Below are positions 10,100-21,499 of a DNA stretch of 60,000 nt, one piece after another. Source of the stretch: Glandiceps talaboti. Its lineage: Eukaryota; Hemichordata; Enteropneusta; Spengelidae. The stretch's first letter is position 1; every line of letters begins with the position of its first letter. Location: positions 11,069,242-11,129,241 of the forward strand of contig NC_135565.1 in NCBI RefSeq assembly GCF_964340395.1, read 5' to 3'. Made by a program: the position numbers and the translations under genes. Under the pieces are notes generated by a model that saw only the letters and a program-made list of their open reading frames with translations, was not told the origin of the DNA and did not search any database.

Positions 10100-11040
10100 G
10101 TAAACATTTTCATTTAATGATAAGTACCACAGGGTGACAATACACTTTAGGGAATCATCAGTTATCAAAGGTGAGAGGGTCTCGGAATGGGGAGGGGGTC
10201 AGATTTTTAAATTCGAATGTAGATAGATTAAAATAGGAGTAAAAAAATACATCTAAAAAGTGATAACATATGTCTACAAAGTAAAACTTCTTAAAAAGAT
10301 TACTTTTCAAATTCATTTTTTTAAAGTTATCCAGTGAAGGGTCTTTTAGAGGTGTGATGGTAAGCATGCACGCGTAGTAGGCTACAAACGGGGCACGCAG
10401 ATAAGAAAGTCCTGTTACTAACGCTACCTAAGTAGAACAAGTGGGTACCGGGTGTGAAATACCGACACTGTTGAAACGAAAACGAAGAGTCACGTGGTCA
10501 GTATCACATCTTGTTAACAATTCACCTAAAAGAAGTTGTTGCGATGCCCTGCACTACTGACAATTTTGAAAAGCGATACATATATAAAGTTGATGAATTC
10601 AAACCGCTGTTGAACACTGAGAAGACAGTATTGATGGTATAAAAGAGTTGACGAGTAATGATATGGTTACTTTTTTCCTTGTGACTCGAAGTCATGCCAC
10701 TAAGATTGCATTGTATGGTGTAACTTACGTTCATCCTTCTGTTTCTTCTTCTCCTTTCGCTGCTAATTTACGGAAATATCAAATTGACCTACTAGAAGAA
10801 CATTACATAGTTCTATATAACTATATATATATATTGTGTAAATGCATATATACACAAGTCATCAAAGTTGCTTACCACAACAAGTGCATGCAATCATTCT
10901 ATGCAAATATAACATTCGTCCAGGCTGCACAAATTACCAATGACCTTTCCCACGCGTTAGCTCCGTATTTTGAGATGCTTTCTTCGGATCCGGATCGTCG
11001 CAGATATAGAACATGTCGTGTTTGACTTGGTTATGTTCCC
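10100..11040. other. Intergenic stretch, nothing recognised
   Basis: Moderately CpG-containing sequence at 10370-10500 and an open frame at 10648-11025 whose product has no recognisable motif. No splice or promoter structure was found that would support a gene. Confidence 0.4.
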
Positions 11041-11044
11041 TCTG

Positions 11045-11160
11045 ACGATCACACAATGTCGATCACACAAGCTAAACAATCGAACTTCATTCGTGGGGGA
11101 GGGGGGGGGCGTCTGGTGTCAATGCGATTGCTGAACTTCAGTTTCGCACTTCTAACCAAA
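11045..11160 (-). mobile_element. Repeat family H, copy 1
   Basis: On the minus strand it reads GAAGTTCAGCAATCGCATTG, a C-run, then TTTAGCTTGTGTGATCGACA. The same order (TTCAGCAATCGCATT, C-rich stretch, TTGAGCTTGTGTGACATTGTG) occurs at 37553-37660. Copy 2 in plus orientation lies at 11405-11500. Confidence 0.6.
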
Positions 11161-11309
11161 TTTCGACGGACTACATTCGCTCCTTCAATGATACCAGCTT
11201 TTGTATTTACTACTGAGATGTTGATTGGTTGATAAAAGTTTACTCCTTATACCGTCACGGTGAGATATATGGTACTGTGTTTACAATCACGTTTTTACAT
11301 TATGTCAGT

Positions 11310-11500
11310 CGTAGTGGTGTGACCCATGGGTGTGACCCCTGGGTGTGATCGCTGTAGTTTTCATCATTGTAAAATTTACATATATGGGCGTTTGATGTCG
11401 CACTTGTGAATGTTGTTTAGGGGGAGGGGGGTTGTATCTAAACGAATGTTCATATGTTGAGCTTGTGGGACAGTGTGCGACCGTACCATCCCCTTAGAGA
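11310..11500 (+). mobile_element. Repeat family H, copy 2 (diverged)
   Basis: TTGAGCTTGTGGGACAGTGTGCGACCGTACC at the 3' side parallels the family H end at 37620-37655. The 5' part contains three spaced GTGTGACCC-like words at about 11318-11346. Non-coding. Confidence 0.45.
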
Positions 11501-11921
11501 ATGTTAGACGTAAATGCAGTGCGGGTCTGTTTTATGTACTCTTTCACTGAGTTCAACTGAGTTTTTTGTATTTTACTGTGTAAATGTTGTCTGTGTTGTT
11601 GCAAGACAAAGTCCCCACGGAGGATAATAAACTGATGATAATATAATTCTGGGACTATGGGGCTTTTCCATGTCTGGCATCGACAGCGTTTTTGACTTAT
11701 TCTAACTGGGGAGGGTGATGTTTTAGAGAAAGGAAATTGAGGGAGAACGAAGGCACGAAGCACGAAGGAGTCATTGGAGGGTCACATTTCACGCAATTTA
11801 GCCTGCGGCCAGATTTCCACTGACCCCTCCCTCTTATAAATACTGAAGGCGCCCTCTTCATAATTCATGATCATGTTATACCACAGGACACTCAGATCAG
11901 GCCTAGTTAGTTATGTTTTCG

Positions 11922-11973
11922 AAAACAAAAACAAAACAAACAAACAAACAAACAAACAAACAAACAAACAAAC
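11922..11973. repeat. (AAAC)n microsatellite
   Basis: About twelve AAAC units. It sits immediately upstream of the inverted repeat at 12018-12182, which is flanked on its other side by the (TTTA)/(TGTC) array. Confidence 0.9.
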
Positions 11974-12017
11974 GAAATCAATCAACAAACAGACCAACAA
12001 TAAATAAATAGACAACC

Positions 12018-12182
12018 ACTGACTAGCATCAACAAGAGAGTAATTACAAATCATTATCAACTACTTGAAGAATTACTCTATGTTTTCCTATATGTGAAAT
12101 GGTCACAGTTTTGGGGTATGTACAAACATATAGTAATTCTTGATAATGATTTGTAATTACTCTCTTGTCGATGCTTGTCAGT
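12018..12182. repeat. Inverted repeat (about 60-bp arms)
   Basis: ACAAGAGAGTAATTACAAAT in the left arm is mirrored by ATTTGTAATTACTCTCTTGT in the right arm, with the match extending from about 12018-12085 to 12124-12182. An 8-base insertion (CTACTTGA) interrupts the left arm. The loop is about 38 bases. Microsatellites at both flanks are complementary in character (AAAC on one side, TTTA/TGTC on the other), as expected of a foldback element or inverted duplication that carried its flanks. Confidence 0.85.
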
Positions 12183-12188
12183 ATATGT

Positions 12189-12189
<1 letters not shown>

Positions 12190-12220
<31 letters not shown>

Positions 12221-12278
12221 TTCATTCATTCATTCATTCATTCATCGATTTATTTATTTATTGTTTATTTATTTTGTT

Positions 12279-12347
<69 letters not shown>
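12190..12347. repeat. Compound (TTTA)n-(TTCA)n-(TTTA)n-(TGTC)n microsatellite
   Basis: Consecutive tetranucleotide blocks ending in about 16 TGTC units. The open frames across it (FIYL- and VCLS-type) are repeat artefacts. Confidence 0.95.
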
Positions 12348-12639
12348 GATTTTTTTTTTCGTAAACATAACCAACTAAGCCAGAGTGCCCTGTGGTTTAC
12401 GTGTACCATGTCACGTGTATACATATGTTTGCGTAGTTCTGCTAGTACTCAGTACATGCATAACATATTTCATAGCTTACCAGTTCAGGGACTTTACAGT
12501 AACATATCACATGTAATTCTTCCCGTGAAACAAATATATTAAAACAGATAAATTTTAATATCTGATTATGATCCGTGTGAACTATATTTAAGTATAGTTT
12601 TAAGCTTTTCATAGGCTTATAGCCTATTTAGAAACGATA

Positions 12640-13553
12640 ATGAGAGTGTATATATAGTGTGTGGCTCGTGGTACGGGTGACGGTGTGGCTCTACGCATCA
12701 AGTCGCGGATGATCTGTATGATGCAATCGACTTTTCTGCCCATTAATTCTTTGTAATCGTGTTGACGAAAACGTTCTGTTAATGTTTCTAAATGTTGCCC
12801 TGTCACACCCGACGTGACTCAGTTGGTTGTTGCCAGCTAGCCGCTTGTGTGACGTAATTTGTTTTGCTGTGATCTGTTCCGCGGTGATTTCAGTTCACTC
12901 TATTCGCAAAGCCTTATGGGTTTACATCACCGAGTACGTATTCGTAAGAGTGACGTCATTTTAGCCTCGTTCATTTGAAAAAGTAGGGGTGGCTTTCTAA
13001 ATCCATAACTGTATTTTCCATTTTGTGAACACTTTGCGTTGAGTATCGCTACCTGTTTTTGACAGAATGAGAGCAGGCTAGGTTATAACGTGTGAACTTG
13101 CACTTACGAACTCAGACTTATTAGGTAATTGCTCAATCAACGGTCTCACGTGATACAAAGGTGATTGACCTTAGCAGGAAAGGCGATCATTGGTGGTTAT
13201 CTAGGTCAACACTACTGAGGTCGCCTTCACTGTGGAACCGACCAACGACTAGTGGAGCCGCCGTAATCTAAAAGTTTTTTCTTATACGTACTGCAAAGAA
13301 CTTAAACGTTGACAAGTTGACTCAAATTTTGGAATTATTGTAGTTTGAACATTACGCTAAAAGGAGGAATTGTTGTTGAGTGTCATCGAGCAAGAAAACC
13401 GTTCCATTTGCCAAGTTTTGTACGGACACTGAAACGGGGGCAAGAGGTGACCGCTGCCAGACAGCCGAAGAAGAATAAACTAGTGCGCATATCTCCGAGT
13501 TTTTACTCCCGGGATTTGCTTTTGAAGACGTATTAGACAACTTCAACGGTAAC
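12640..13553 (+). promoter_or_regulatory. Probable promoter and 5' UTR region of the nuclear receptor gene
   Basis: CpG dinucleotides are clearly denser here than in the surrounding AT-rich DNA, especially 13260-13560. A GTATATATAG word lies at about 12648. The region leads directly into an ATG in strong context and a donor site at 13630. An in-frame TAA at 13476 closes the frame upstream, so 13554 is the first usable in-frame ATG. Transcription start and any non-coding first exon are not resolved. Confidence 0.45.
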
Positions 13554-13629
13554 ATGGATACCAAAATGCCTGAGTCACCGACCAATAAACCTGTGCTTAC
13601 GTGTAAATCGCAACCAAGTAATCGAATTG
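13554..13629 (+). CDS. Inferred first coding exon of an NR1-type nuclear receptor (A/B region)
   Basis: ATG at 13554 has a favourable context (AACATGG: A at -3, G at +4). Twenty-five codons follow (begins MDTKMPESPTNKP), then one extra base before the donor GTGAGT at 13630. The exon therefore ends in phase 1, and the zinc-finger exon at 58749 begins in the matching phase; joining restores an Asp codon at the junction. Placement, CpG context and phase all fit, but phase agreement alone has a one-in-three chance. The resulting A/B region would be only about 31 residues ahead of the first zinc-binding Cys, short but seen in some NR1 isoforms. Alternatives are an unrelated gene's first exon or one of several alternative first exons. 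Confidence 0.55.
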
Positions 13630-13689
13630 GTGAGTACGATCGTCTGGTTGGTTCTATTACAAAAGCCCTACATTGTGGGCCTGCACATT

Positions 13690-14945
13690 GAATGATAGTG
13701 AGTGACTGAAAAGCAGTACAGTTCACGCTAGTGTCGTAATGACCTTGGAGAGGGTAAACCAGGTCGCTCCCCCAGCTATTCTCAAAATAGCACTTTCACT
13801 AAATCAAGCACGGAAAATAGTTTTCTGAAACATAGCTGGCCAGTATTGTTTATGTGCTAACCATGGCGCGAACAGGTACACGACCGTGCGTCGTGTGGGA
13901 TGCTGATGTATGTGGAATGTCTCGTTTCTAAGAAGCATGCGTCACCATGTAAATAGTGAATTTTTATACACGTTCCGACGTGTCGCCACTTTTTAACTCT
14001 CTTTGGAAACAACATTTCATCGTTTCGTATTAGATATGCAAACTTATCGCTCTAAACTACTTTCTTCAATGTTATAAAATTGGCAAGGCGTTCAGACGGT
14101 CGCTATAAATTAGGTGTCGCGTAAATCTGTGACGTGCGTGTGTACGTGTACCATTTTATCAGCATGTACTGTACACCATATTAAAATCAGCCGCTCAACA
14201 TGCAAATTAGATCATTGGGTACATAAAACAAGCGCTTTTGTATTTGACCGACTCGACCAATTTGGGTCCAGAAAATGAGTCGAATTTCCTGTAAAATCTC
14301 TAAGGAGATTGTTTGTCTTTCGGGGCTAGCTAGCTCTACGGAAGTCATCAATATCACGAACAGCCAGTTCTTGGGTACAGGTCTTGCGTCAATACAAAAG
14401 CAAACAAATGATACCGTAGGGGAAAACCAAAGTATTTGTGCATAGGGGGTTAAGGTCATTCGTAGTACAGGGTAATTGTAGGATATTGTCCTTCAAGAGT
14501 ATAGGGTGAATTTTAATGAAACAAACACATAAAAATAGTTAGTAGTAGTACTTAGAAATTGCCATTACATTTGAGGGCATTTTTTTTCTTCAGATAAAAT
14601 GTTAAAAATACATGTTACTGTACAAATAGTTGATTTCAGATCAATTTTGTTGCATGTATGTTTATGTATGATTGTGTGCGAGCCAGCTATGCAGCAGACA
14701 GGCAAATTTATTTTTGATCATAAATTTATGATTTTGTGAAATACGATGTTGATGAAATTAGATATATTACAGCAGATATTCCAACTGAATGCACATGTGC
14801 ATGTAGGGCTAAACAATGCTGTTGATATCAAGAAGTAAATTTTCTTGCAAATAAAATGAAATGTATCTAAAAATGAGTTATTCAAAATTTTACACTCATT
14901 AACTCAACAACAGTGTGTCTTCTGAACCAATTTGATGTGCTACTG
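13690..14945. other. Start of intron, no gene or repeat recognised
   Basis: CpG density stays somewhat raised to about 14160 (CGTCGTGTGGG, TCCGACGTGTCGCC), then falls to the AT-rich background. This is a plausible zone for intronic regulatory DNA; no specific element was identified. Confidence 0.35.
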
Positions 14946-14949
14946 ACAC

Positions 14950-15036
14950 TCAATATATTAAAATTTGGTGTTCCCCATTCTTTTACTATGTGGTGACTCA
15001 CATCATTGACAAGAAATGCCATTTTTTTTCTCGTCT
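14950..15036 (+). mobile_element. Repeat family F, copy 1 (fragment)
   Basis: AAAATTTGGTGTTCCCCATTC and TTACTATGTGGTGACTCACA match the copy at 23580-23712 in the same orientation, and the copies at 57845 and 59762 in the opposite one. Confidence 0.65.
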
Positions 15037-15039
15037 ACA

Positions 15040-18000
15040 GTAAAAATTTAATGAGTGTCTCATCTACATGTATTTTTCACTTTGTGAAAATCTTTGTGAA
15101 AGAAATAGTTTTTTTTTTCCTGAGATGGTTTTGGAGATTACGGAAGGGATGAATGCCTATCCCCCATATTGTAAAATTAGTCTGGAATTCATTTAATGCT
15201 TGTGGAAATTGATGTTGCTTTTATGTACATACACACATGTACAGTATCACCCCTAAGAAAGAAAGGTAGGTAAAAAAATACTGACAAACACCTTGCTTGG
15301 GTACCTTTTATGTACTGCTAAAACCAGGATACTTGTGTAGAATTAAAATGAAACACCTAAGGGGTATAACTGGTAGATTTTAGCTACATGTACTTGCTGT
15401 CTACAATAACCCTGTTGATAAAATTCATGGTGGTAAATTTTACCTTCTTACACGTACTAGTGTCTTCAACAAAAACAGTTTAAAAGATTTTACAGGCTGT
15501 CTTCATCAAAGTACTCCAAAAAATCTCCCCTCCTTCCCGATAATTGGAACTTTGCTAGATTTGAATTACTTGCTTAAAAAAAAAAAACCACTCCAAAAAT
15601 TCGTCCAAGATAAAAATCGACTTTGGTAGATTTTACCATAACCTACGTGTACCTGTTTTTTCTCAACAAAATACACTTAACAATAACAGTACGTTATATT
15701 CAACACATTCTTGATCATTAATGTCATGAGAACAAAGGTAACACATAGACATATCTGGATTTCAAAATTTTGAAAAGTTGCGAGAATTGTACAAAATATA
15801 TTGACTTTTTGTGTACAGTATAGGATAATTCAACAGTTACAAATATACTTGCTTCTAAAAACTCAATGAAAACTCTGAAGAAACTCCAAACAAACAAACA
15901 ATTGAATCAAATGGCTCAATGATATCACAGAATAAAAAAGACTTTAAATTGGTTGATTGATTAGTTTTCCCCGTTTTATGTCCCCAAAATTGATCCAGAA
16001 TGAATTGTTTGTTGAAATCTTGTCCATAAATCCGTAAAGGTGTCATTGACTTGACCAAAGGAGGATTTGAAAACATGAAATAAAAGGTACATCCGTGTGA
16101 AATCAGTTTTAAAGTACAAAAAAACAAAATTATGGCTGAAAAAGGGAAATTCCCTGCTTGTCAATGTATGGAGATGACTTGCGTCATTGCAACAGTTGAA
16201 AGGACCGACTGTACTGTAGGTAATGTGTAGATTCCTTACATGTGTCATGATTTCTGGTCAGAAGTGTTTTGGTTGTAAACGGATACAAAATACTTGAATT
16301 TTATAGTAACTTTTAGTGCCTGTGTTCCCTGTGGAAGTTTTTATCATGATTGATACACAGTAGCCATTTTGCATGTTGCTATATGTACAAATAGAGCGCA
16401 TTAACTTTACAGTAAAAAAAAAAAATATCTGAGTTTCAATCCCAGGTTCTTGCATTAGTGTTATCTTATCAGTGGGGAGCCATGTTGGATTACATAGGAT
16501 TATTCTTTTGTTCTGGACCAAATTTATCTATAGCTTTGTCACAGTACAGTTTTTGACATCTAGATTTGTAATCCTGATCAGAATTTGCCCCTTATATGTA
16601 AAAATATTATGCAAGATGCTGTTACTTGAATTAAATATTGATGTAAATGTAAATTATGGTGAGATATAGCCATGTATATTTCGTAAGATATGAAATGATG
16701 CTAAATATTGTCACTGTGTTGTTTTTAGCAGGTATGGTGAAATGGTCACCACATAACATATGGTTGTTGATTTTAAGGGGGCAAGCACCTATAATGAGTA
16801 CAAATGTAGAATTGTCACCTTTTTTGATCACAGTCTAAGTATTTGAAGGCACACATTCACAAGTATTTGGGTCTCAGACAGTAATATCTTTGTCTGAAAT
16901 CCATTTGTTGATAGCCCTGTGTTTGTTTTTACTTTGTGTGGAATGTGGACAGTCATCTCATGAATATTCAAATTTATCTGTTGTCATGAGCAAGAAATAT
17001 TTATTTCTTTGTTAAAGTTCTGGAACTTGTCAAGTTTATATTGCCGACTTGTTATACGTAAACGAATCAAGAAAATTTTCGTTATTGATGAGACAGTTTT
17101 TTTATCTGATGTACATGTCATGTGTTCATGTGTACTTACTGTAGCACAGCAGTGGTATGATTGTGATAAAGGTCAAAGGTTACACCAAACCAAGTGATAG
17201 TGGAATTTGAAGGTCGTATGAGGACATTAGACTGATCAGACCCTTAGAATATTCCATTGTTCTGAAGAGAGAAAAAAGCAAGTTTGTGTGGTAAATAACG
17301 AGTATGAATATCAATATTGGAACATAGAGATAGCAATGGCAGTTTGCCAGGATAGTCTTGTGAGTAATCTGGTTAGATTCGTTGTGAATTTTAAACACTA
17401 CATTAGTACATAGTAAACAGTATGGGTTGGAAATGTAGATGATTGCGTATCAGCATATTTTCAACTGTGAGCCCAGTAAGAAAATTGACAACATGCAAGT
17501 ATCTTGAAATTGAGCTAGCGTAAAATGTTTACGACGTTATTATTCAGAGAGCGTCAGTAACATAAAATATTGCATTTCACACTTCCCTACATGTATGTTG
17601 GCTGTCATTATCGAGGACGTTGACACAAGGTTTTGTAAAATTTCTGATTTCGTCATGGTGACACAAAATAAATACTGGACATTTTGTTTTGTCAGATTCC
17701 TGCATTGGTTTATGGAAGTAGACACAGAACTTTGTATTTCAGATTTTTGTCATTGGATGACTTTGGAAGAAAATTTCAGATTTTGGCTTTGTCAATGGAA
17801 TGTACATTGTCACAAGTGCTACTTTTTCAGATTTCTGCATGTGTCACAGTGTGTATTTTATGTGTCATGTCTGCTGTGAAGGTCGACACAAACTTTTACT
17901 TCAGCTTTCTACACACTAAAATTAAGTTCAACAGAAAAATATTGTATTCAAGATTTCTGTACAGTCATCGTAGCAAGGGCGTTGACCACACTCCTTTGTA

Positions 18001-18300
18001 AAAATCACTTGGACTGGAAAGCAGTGCTATCTACAAAATGTACAGACACTGTACCACATACCTTAACCCTTTTACCATCGATTCCTGCTATTACGGGAAC
18101 GTGCAAGCGCTAATGTAATGAGTACTTTAAACACAGTGTGTCTCTAAAATTTCCAGACGAAATTCGCCTCTGGCTTTTTTGATGATTTTGCTGTTCTAAC
18201 ATTTAATCTCGACTTATTCCATTTATACTATGTATAGTGACTGTGTGTTGTCTATTAAAACACTTTGATGTGTTGGCAGCAAAATATATACTTAGATATT
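15040..18300. other. AT-rich intron sequence with weak degenerate repetition
   Basis: Two faint tandem patterns are visible. At 15370-15660, GGTAGATTTTA and TACACGTACT-type words recur. At 17610-17960, GACACAAACTTTTATTTCAG and AGATTTCTGCAT-type words recur with irregular 75-110 bp spacing. No coding region was recognised; the short frames around 17595-18001 follow the second pattern. Confidence 0.4.
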
Positions 18301-18304
18301 TATT

Positions 18305-18512
18305 CACCATTTTCTTCGTTCAGCCAAAGTATGTGTGACCTAAGAGGCCTTGTCGCTTTGAGTCAAAGACGATTGATGGACCCCTTAGGTCATGAATGAA
18401 GAACATTTTTTTTGAGGATAATCTGTAATATTGGCACAAGCTTGGTTGAAGAAATAATCGTTAAAATCAAGATATTGTGAATGTTGTGTACTCATATTTG
18501 AAGCACCACAGA
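18305..18512 (+). mobile_element. Repeat family A, copy 2 (foldback plus diverged tail)
   Basis: TTCTTCGTTCAGCCAAAG, TGTGACCTAAGAGG and the mirrored CCCCTTAGGTCATGAA form the diverged palindrome. The tail includes TGTACTCATATTTGAA, as in copy 1. Half-site words TGACCT (18336) and AGGTCA (18387) are kept. Confidence 0.65.
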
Positions 18513-18551
18513 ACCTAGGATGTAAGCATGTGTTGTTGTAACATACATGTA

Positions 18552-18870
18552 GAAAAAGGTATAAATCCCATATATTTAGGTTGAATGTGTTCAACGTGGC
18601 TTGTATTAAATTTTATATAAATGACATTTTATGTAGGAACTAAATGCATTGTTGTGACACACATGTATGTAATGTGGGTATATATTTTTGTACAGGTGTA
18701 ACTCCTATATTTTTGGTTTGCATGTGTTCATCTTGGCTTGTATTTTTAAAAAAAGTATAAATTACATTTTATATACAAATAGTTGTTAAGACATACACAG
18801 TGATGTGGGTTAAACTCCCATATTGTGGGTTTGAATGTGTTCAACTTTGCTTGCATATGGTATACATTTT
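18552..18870. repeat. Tandem array of about three ~130-bp degenerate units
   Basis: The words CCCATATATTTAGGTTGAATG, GTGTTCAACGTGGCTTGTAT and AAATTACATTTTATAT recur at about 18565, 18700 and 18815 in the same order. Non-coding. Confidence 0.65.
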
Positions 18871-19261
18871 AAATCGCTCTATAGTTAAGTCTTTTATTTC
18901 AGTTACACATTTTTTTTTTCCAAAGCCCAGTCTTCACAATACAGACATTTTATTCACCTTATGGTACGGCTACTGTGTGGTAATGCATGTACATGTATAT
19001 CTATATGTATATCTCACTTCCTGTTTATCACAAAAACCGACAGCATTGCAACATTGTAGTACAGGGATTTGTTGTTATTGAGGTTAGTAGGTTGAGCCAA
19101 GACTCCCCAAGTTACCTATTTTTCTTACTCATTGTTGGTGCACACATTTAAAGGCGACGATCAGTGTTTTCATTACAGAATACTTTATTAAAGAAAGTAA
19201 AGTCTATTGTAACATGCACGAGCCAAGTCCTACAAAAATATGAATATACAATTTGTATTCA

Positions 19262-19340
19262 GGTCGATCCATGGCACTACAATGCGTGTCCATGTCACTA
19301 CAATGCGTGTCCATGTCACTACAACGCGTGTCTATGTCAT
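19262..19340. repeat. 21-bp minisatellite, about 3.5 units
   Basis: Unit GTCACTACAATGCGTGTCCA plus one base, with small changes in the last copies. It abuts the foldback copy A3. Confidence 0.85.
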
Positions 19341-19345
19341 TGATA

Positions 19346-19491
19346 TTATTCTCCAATAATTTTTTTCATTCAGCCGGAAAATACTCGTGACCTAAGGGTT
19401 GTCACTACTCGTCTAGCGACTCGTGGTGACAAGGGCACCTTAGGTCACTCGTATTTTCCTTGGCTGAACGAAGAAAAATATTAGGGAATCT
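19346..19491 (+). mobile_element. Repeat family A, copy 3 (best-preserved palindrome)
   Basis: ATTATTCTCCAATAAT and CATTCAGCCGGAAAATACTC at the left mirror GTATTTTCCTTGGCTGAACG and AAAAATATTAGGGAAT at the right. The whole 146 bp can fold end to end. TGACCT (19388) and AGGTCA (19442) mark the arms. The downstream tail of copies 1 and 5 is missing here, suggesting the palindrome can exist without it. Confidence 0.8.
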
Positions 19492-19982
19492 AACTGTACC
19501 TAGCAGCATTTTGACATAGTTTACCAGCGTTTCCAACCTGATTGAAATCTGATGTAGGAATACTGCTTAATTGCCATATATATATCACTTACCTCCATTT
19601 CTTTGTATTGTCGTTTGTTTTCTATTTTGAAGTTTTTAGGAGTGAACAGAAAACAATGTACAATGTACAACAATAAACAATGGAAATAGTGGTACTACTC
19701 TACACAAAGCAGTGAAGCCCAAGAACTCCCACATCACATTGAACTGGAAGATTCGTGGTTCATTGTACAGAAATCTATTCAAGTTTTGCCAGATTTTTCT
19801 TGTGTGCTAGGGTTACCTTACCTTCCCAAAGATGCTTGATAATTTATGCATAATTCATACACTATAAAGTGTATTTTCCCCATTAATCCTGTTTTTCAGA
19901 ACTTAAAATTTGTTGTGTGTGTACAAACAAATAATGTACCCCTCTCCTGTAGACAGACGGTTAATTACCACATACATAAAAT

Positions 19983-20264
19983 CAGGACTCGAAATTAACA
20001 GTAGTCCCATGCCCACAGACTACCAATTCTTGTCACATGGGGCTACCATAGTTTGCAGCTGGTAACCCACACACTGATTATGTGATGAGGATAAAAGATT
20101 TATGGACATGAAAGTATTTTAATAATACGACTATTTCCTGCAGAGGAAATGTGTTTACAGTTCGGGAATATGGGACTACAGGTCACAATCCTTGGGCTAC
20201 CAATTTCTGAAACTGGTAGCCTGCTAAGACTACCAAAGAAAAAAGGAGTTAATTTCAAGCCCTG
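19983..20264. mobile_element. Repeat family B, copy 1: hAT-like MITE
   Basis: The ends are inverted: CAGGACTCGAAATTAAC at the left, and CAGGGCTTGAAATTAAC as the complement of the right. CAGGG-type termini with this wording fit non-autonomous hAT-type elements. Internal GGCTACCA/TGGTAGCC words are arranged as inverted pairs. No clear 8-bp target duplication was found, suggesting age. The second copy is at 26627-26961. Confidence 0.75.
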
Positions 20265-20269
20265 GAAAT

Positions 20270-21030
20270 GCATGCATAAGTTTGATAACACATATTAAAT
20301 ATGTGTTATATCAAGGTGCTAAAAAATGTCAATCGTAGATATAGACATATACATTGTATAGAATGTTATATTGTGTATCAGAGAATTGAATTTCAATTCA
20401 ATCGAAACAAAGTGAACTTACGTAGTTTGAACAAAGTATGTAAAATGAAACCTTCCTTTAAACATAAACAAGAACAAACTGACATTGAGCACAGACAATG
20501 TGATTATCAGTGGAAGTTTTTTGTCTCTGTTCTGTGTCATATTTGTCACATGATACAACACATGTACATTTCATGTCATATACAGTTGTCAATCAGTATA
20601 TATACATGTATCATGTGTATACCTCTGAACTAAATTCAACAAGCTACTGATCATATGCACTCAACAATTTCTTGTGACACCCAATAATTTGACACTCCCT
20701 TATCTTTTGCTACAGTACAGGTGATGGTGTATGTGAGCTGAACTGTATATGGTGATTGGCCTGTTTTCAATCTTTTGACCCAAATTGTGAAATATTGTCT
20801 TTCTGTGGACACACTGCTCAGCTGTCAGTCATGGCCAGTGTTACACACAGGTCATCTAGAGTGCACGAACTCGATTGTATGCTCTCTGTCAATAACCTTC
20901 TTCTATCTCGGTCATCTAATAATGTCTTCTTTGCCATCATCTTTCTGTCATCTACATCTTACAAGATGTCTTTATCTGTCATCCATAAGACTTAACAGAC
21001 TTCTGAGCATGTCAGCCCTAATCCAGGAGA
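20270..21030. other. AT-rich intron sequence, nothing recognised
   Basis: Short open frames exist but show no recognisable protein motif or splice context. Confidence 0.4.
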
Positions 21031-21036
21031 CTTAAA

Positions 21037-21299
21037 ACATAAGACAGTAACCCAGTGTTTTTTGCATTGAAGGTTGCTGAACCCTAGTAACAGAAAACAT
21101 AGACACTACCCCAGTGTGTTTGCTGAAAAGTAGGAATATCTCGCTAACAGAAAACACACAGTCATGTAACTTGTAAGACATTAACCCAGTGTTTTGGCTT
21201 GAAGGTTGGTGAACCCCAGTAACAGACAACAGAGACACAACCCCAGTGTTTTTGCTAAGGTTGGAGAACTGCGGTAACAGAAAATATAAGACATTAACA
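21037..21299. repeat. Tandem array of about four ~64-bp units
   Basis: The words AACCCAGTGTTTT, GAAGGTTG, GAACCCTAGTAACAGAAAA and AAGACA recur four times. Single related units (TTTTTGCTTAGGTTGGGGAG and TTTTTGCTAAGGTCTGGGTA) lie far away near 50180 and 56777, so the unit is also dispersed. Confidence 0.7.
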
Positions 21300-21488
21300 C
21301 AGCGCCAATAATATCAAAGAAAAATTGGGGGAAAGTAATAGCAATTGTGAGCATTTTGACTCATATTTTGAACACAGCAGGTGACGTAGACACACATTGT
21401 CGTGACGTAGACGCATGTTGTTGTGACATAGAATGACCAGAGTATATATTCCATATTTTTTGTTCAACTTGACTCGTGTATGGTATAG
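21300..21488 (+). mobile_element. Repeat family A, copy 6 (tail only)
   Basis: GCGCCAATAATATCAAAG, TTTTGACTCATATTTTGAA, GTGACGTAGACGC and GACCAGAGTATATATTCCAT match the tail of copies 1 and 5. The palindrome is absent, its place taken by the end of the 64-bp array. Confidence 0.7.
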
Positions 21489-21499
21489 TAACTCATGTT

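Noticed and set aside
9423-10168. Long open frames on both strands (YVCM, HTYI types)
   Set aside because: They are translations of ATGT/GT microsatellites, whose units lack stop codons in several frames.
10648-11025. 125-codon frame
   Set aside because: Composition and content are not protein-like; no splice signals or homology recognised.
13345-13536. 63-codon frame just before the inferred receptor start
   Set aside because: Opens with TTG rather than ATG and ends before 13554; probably 5' UTR.
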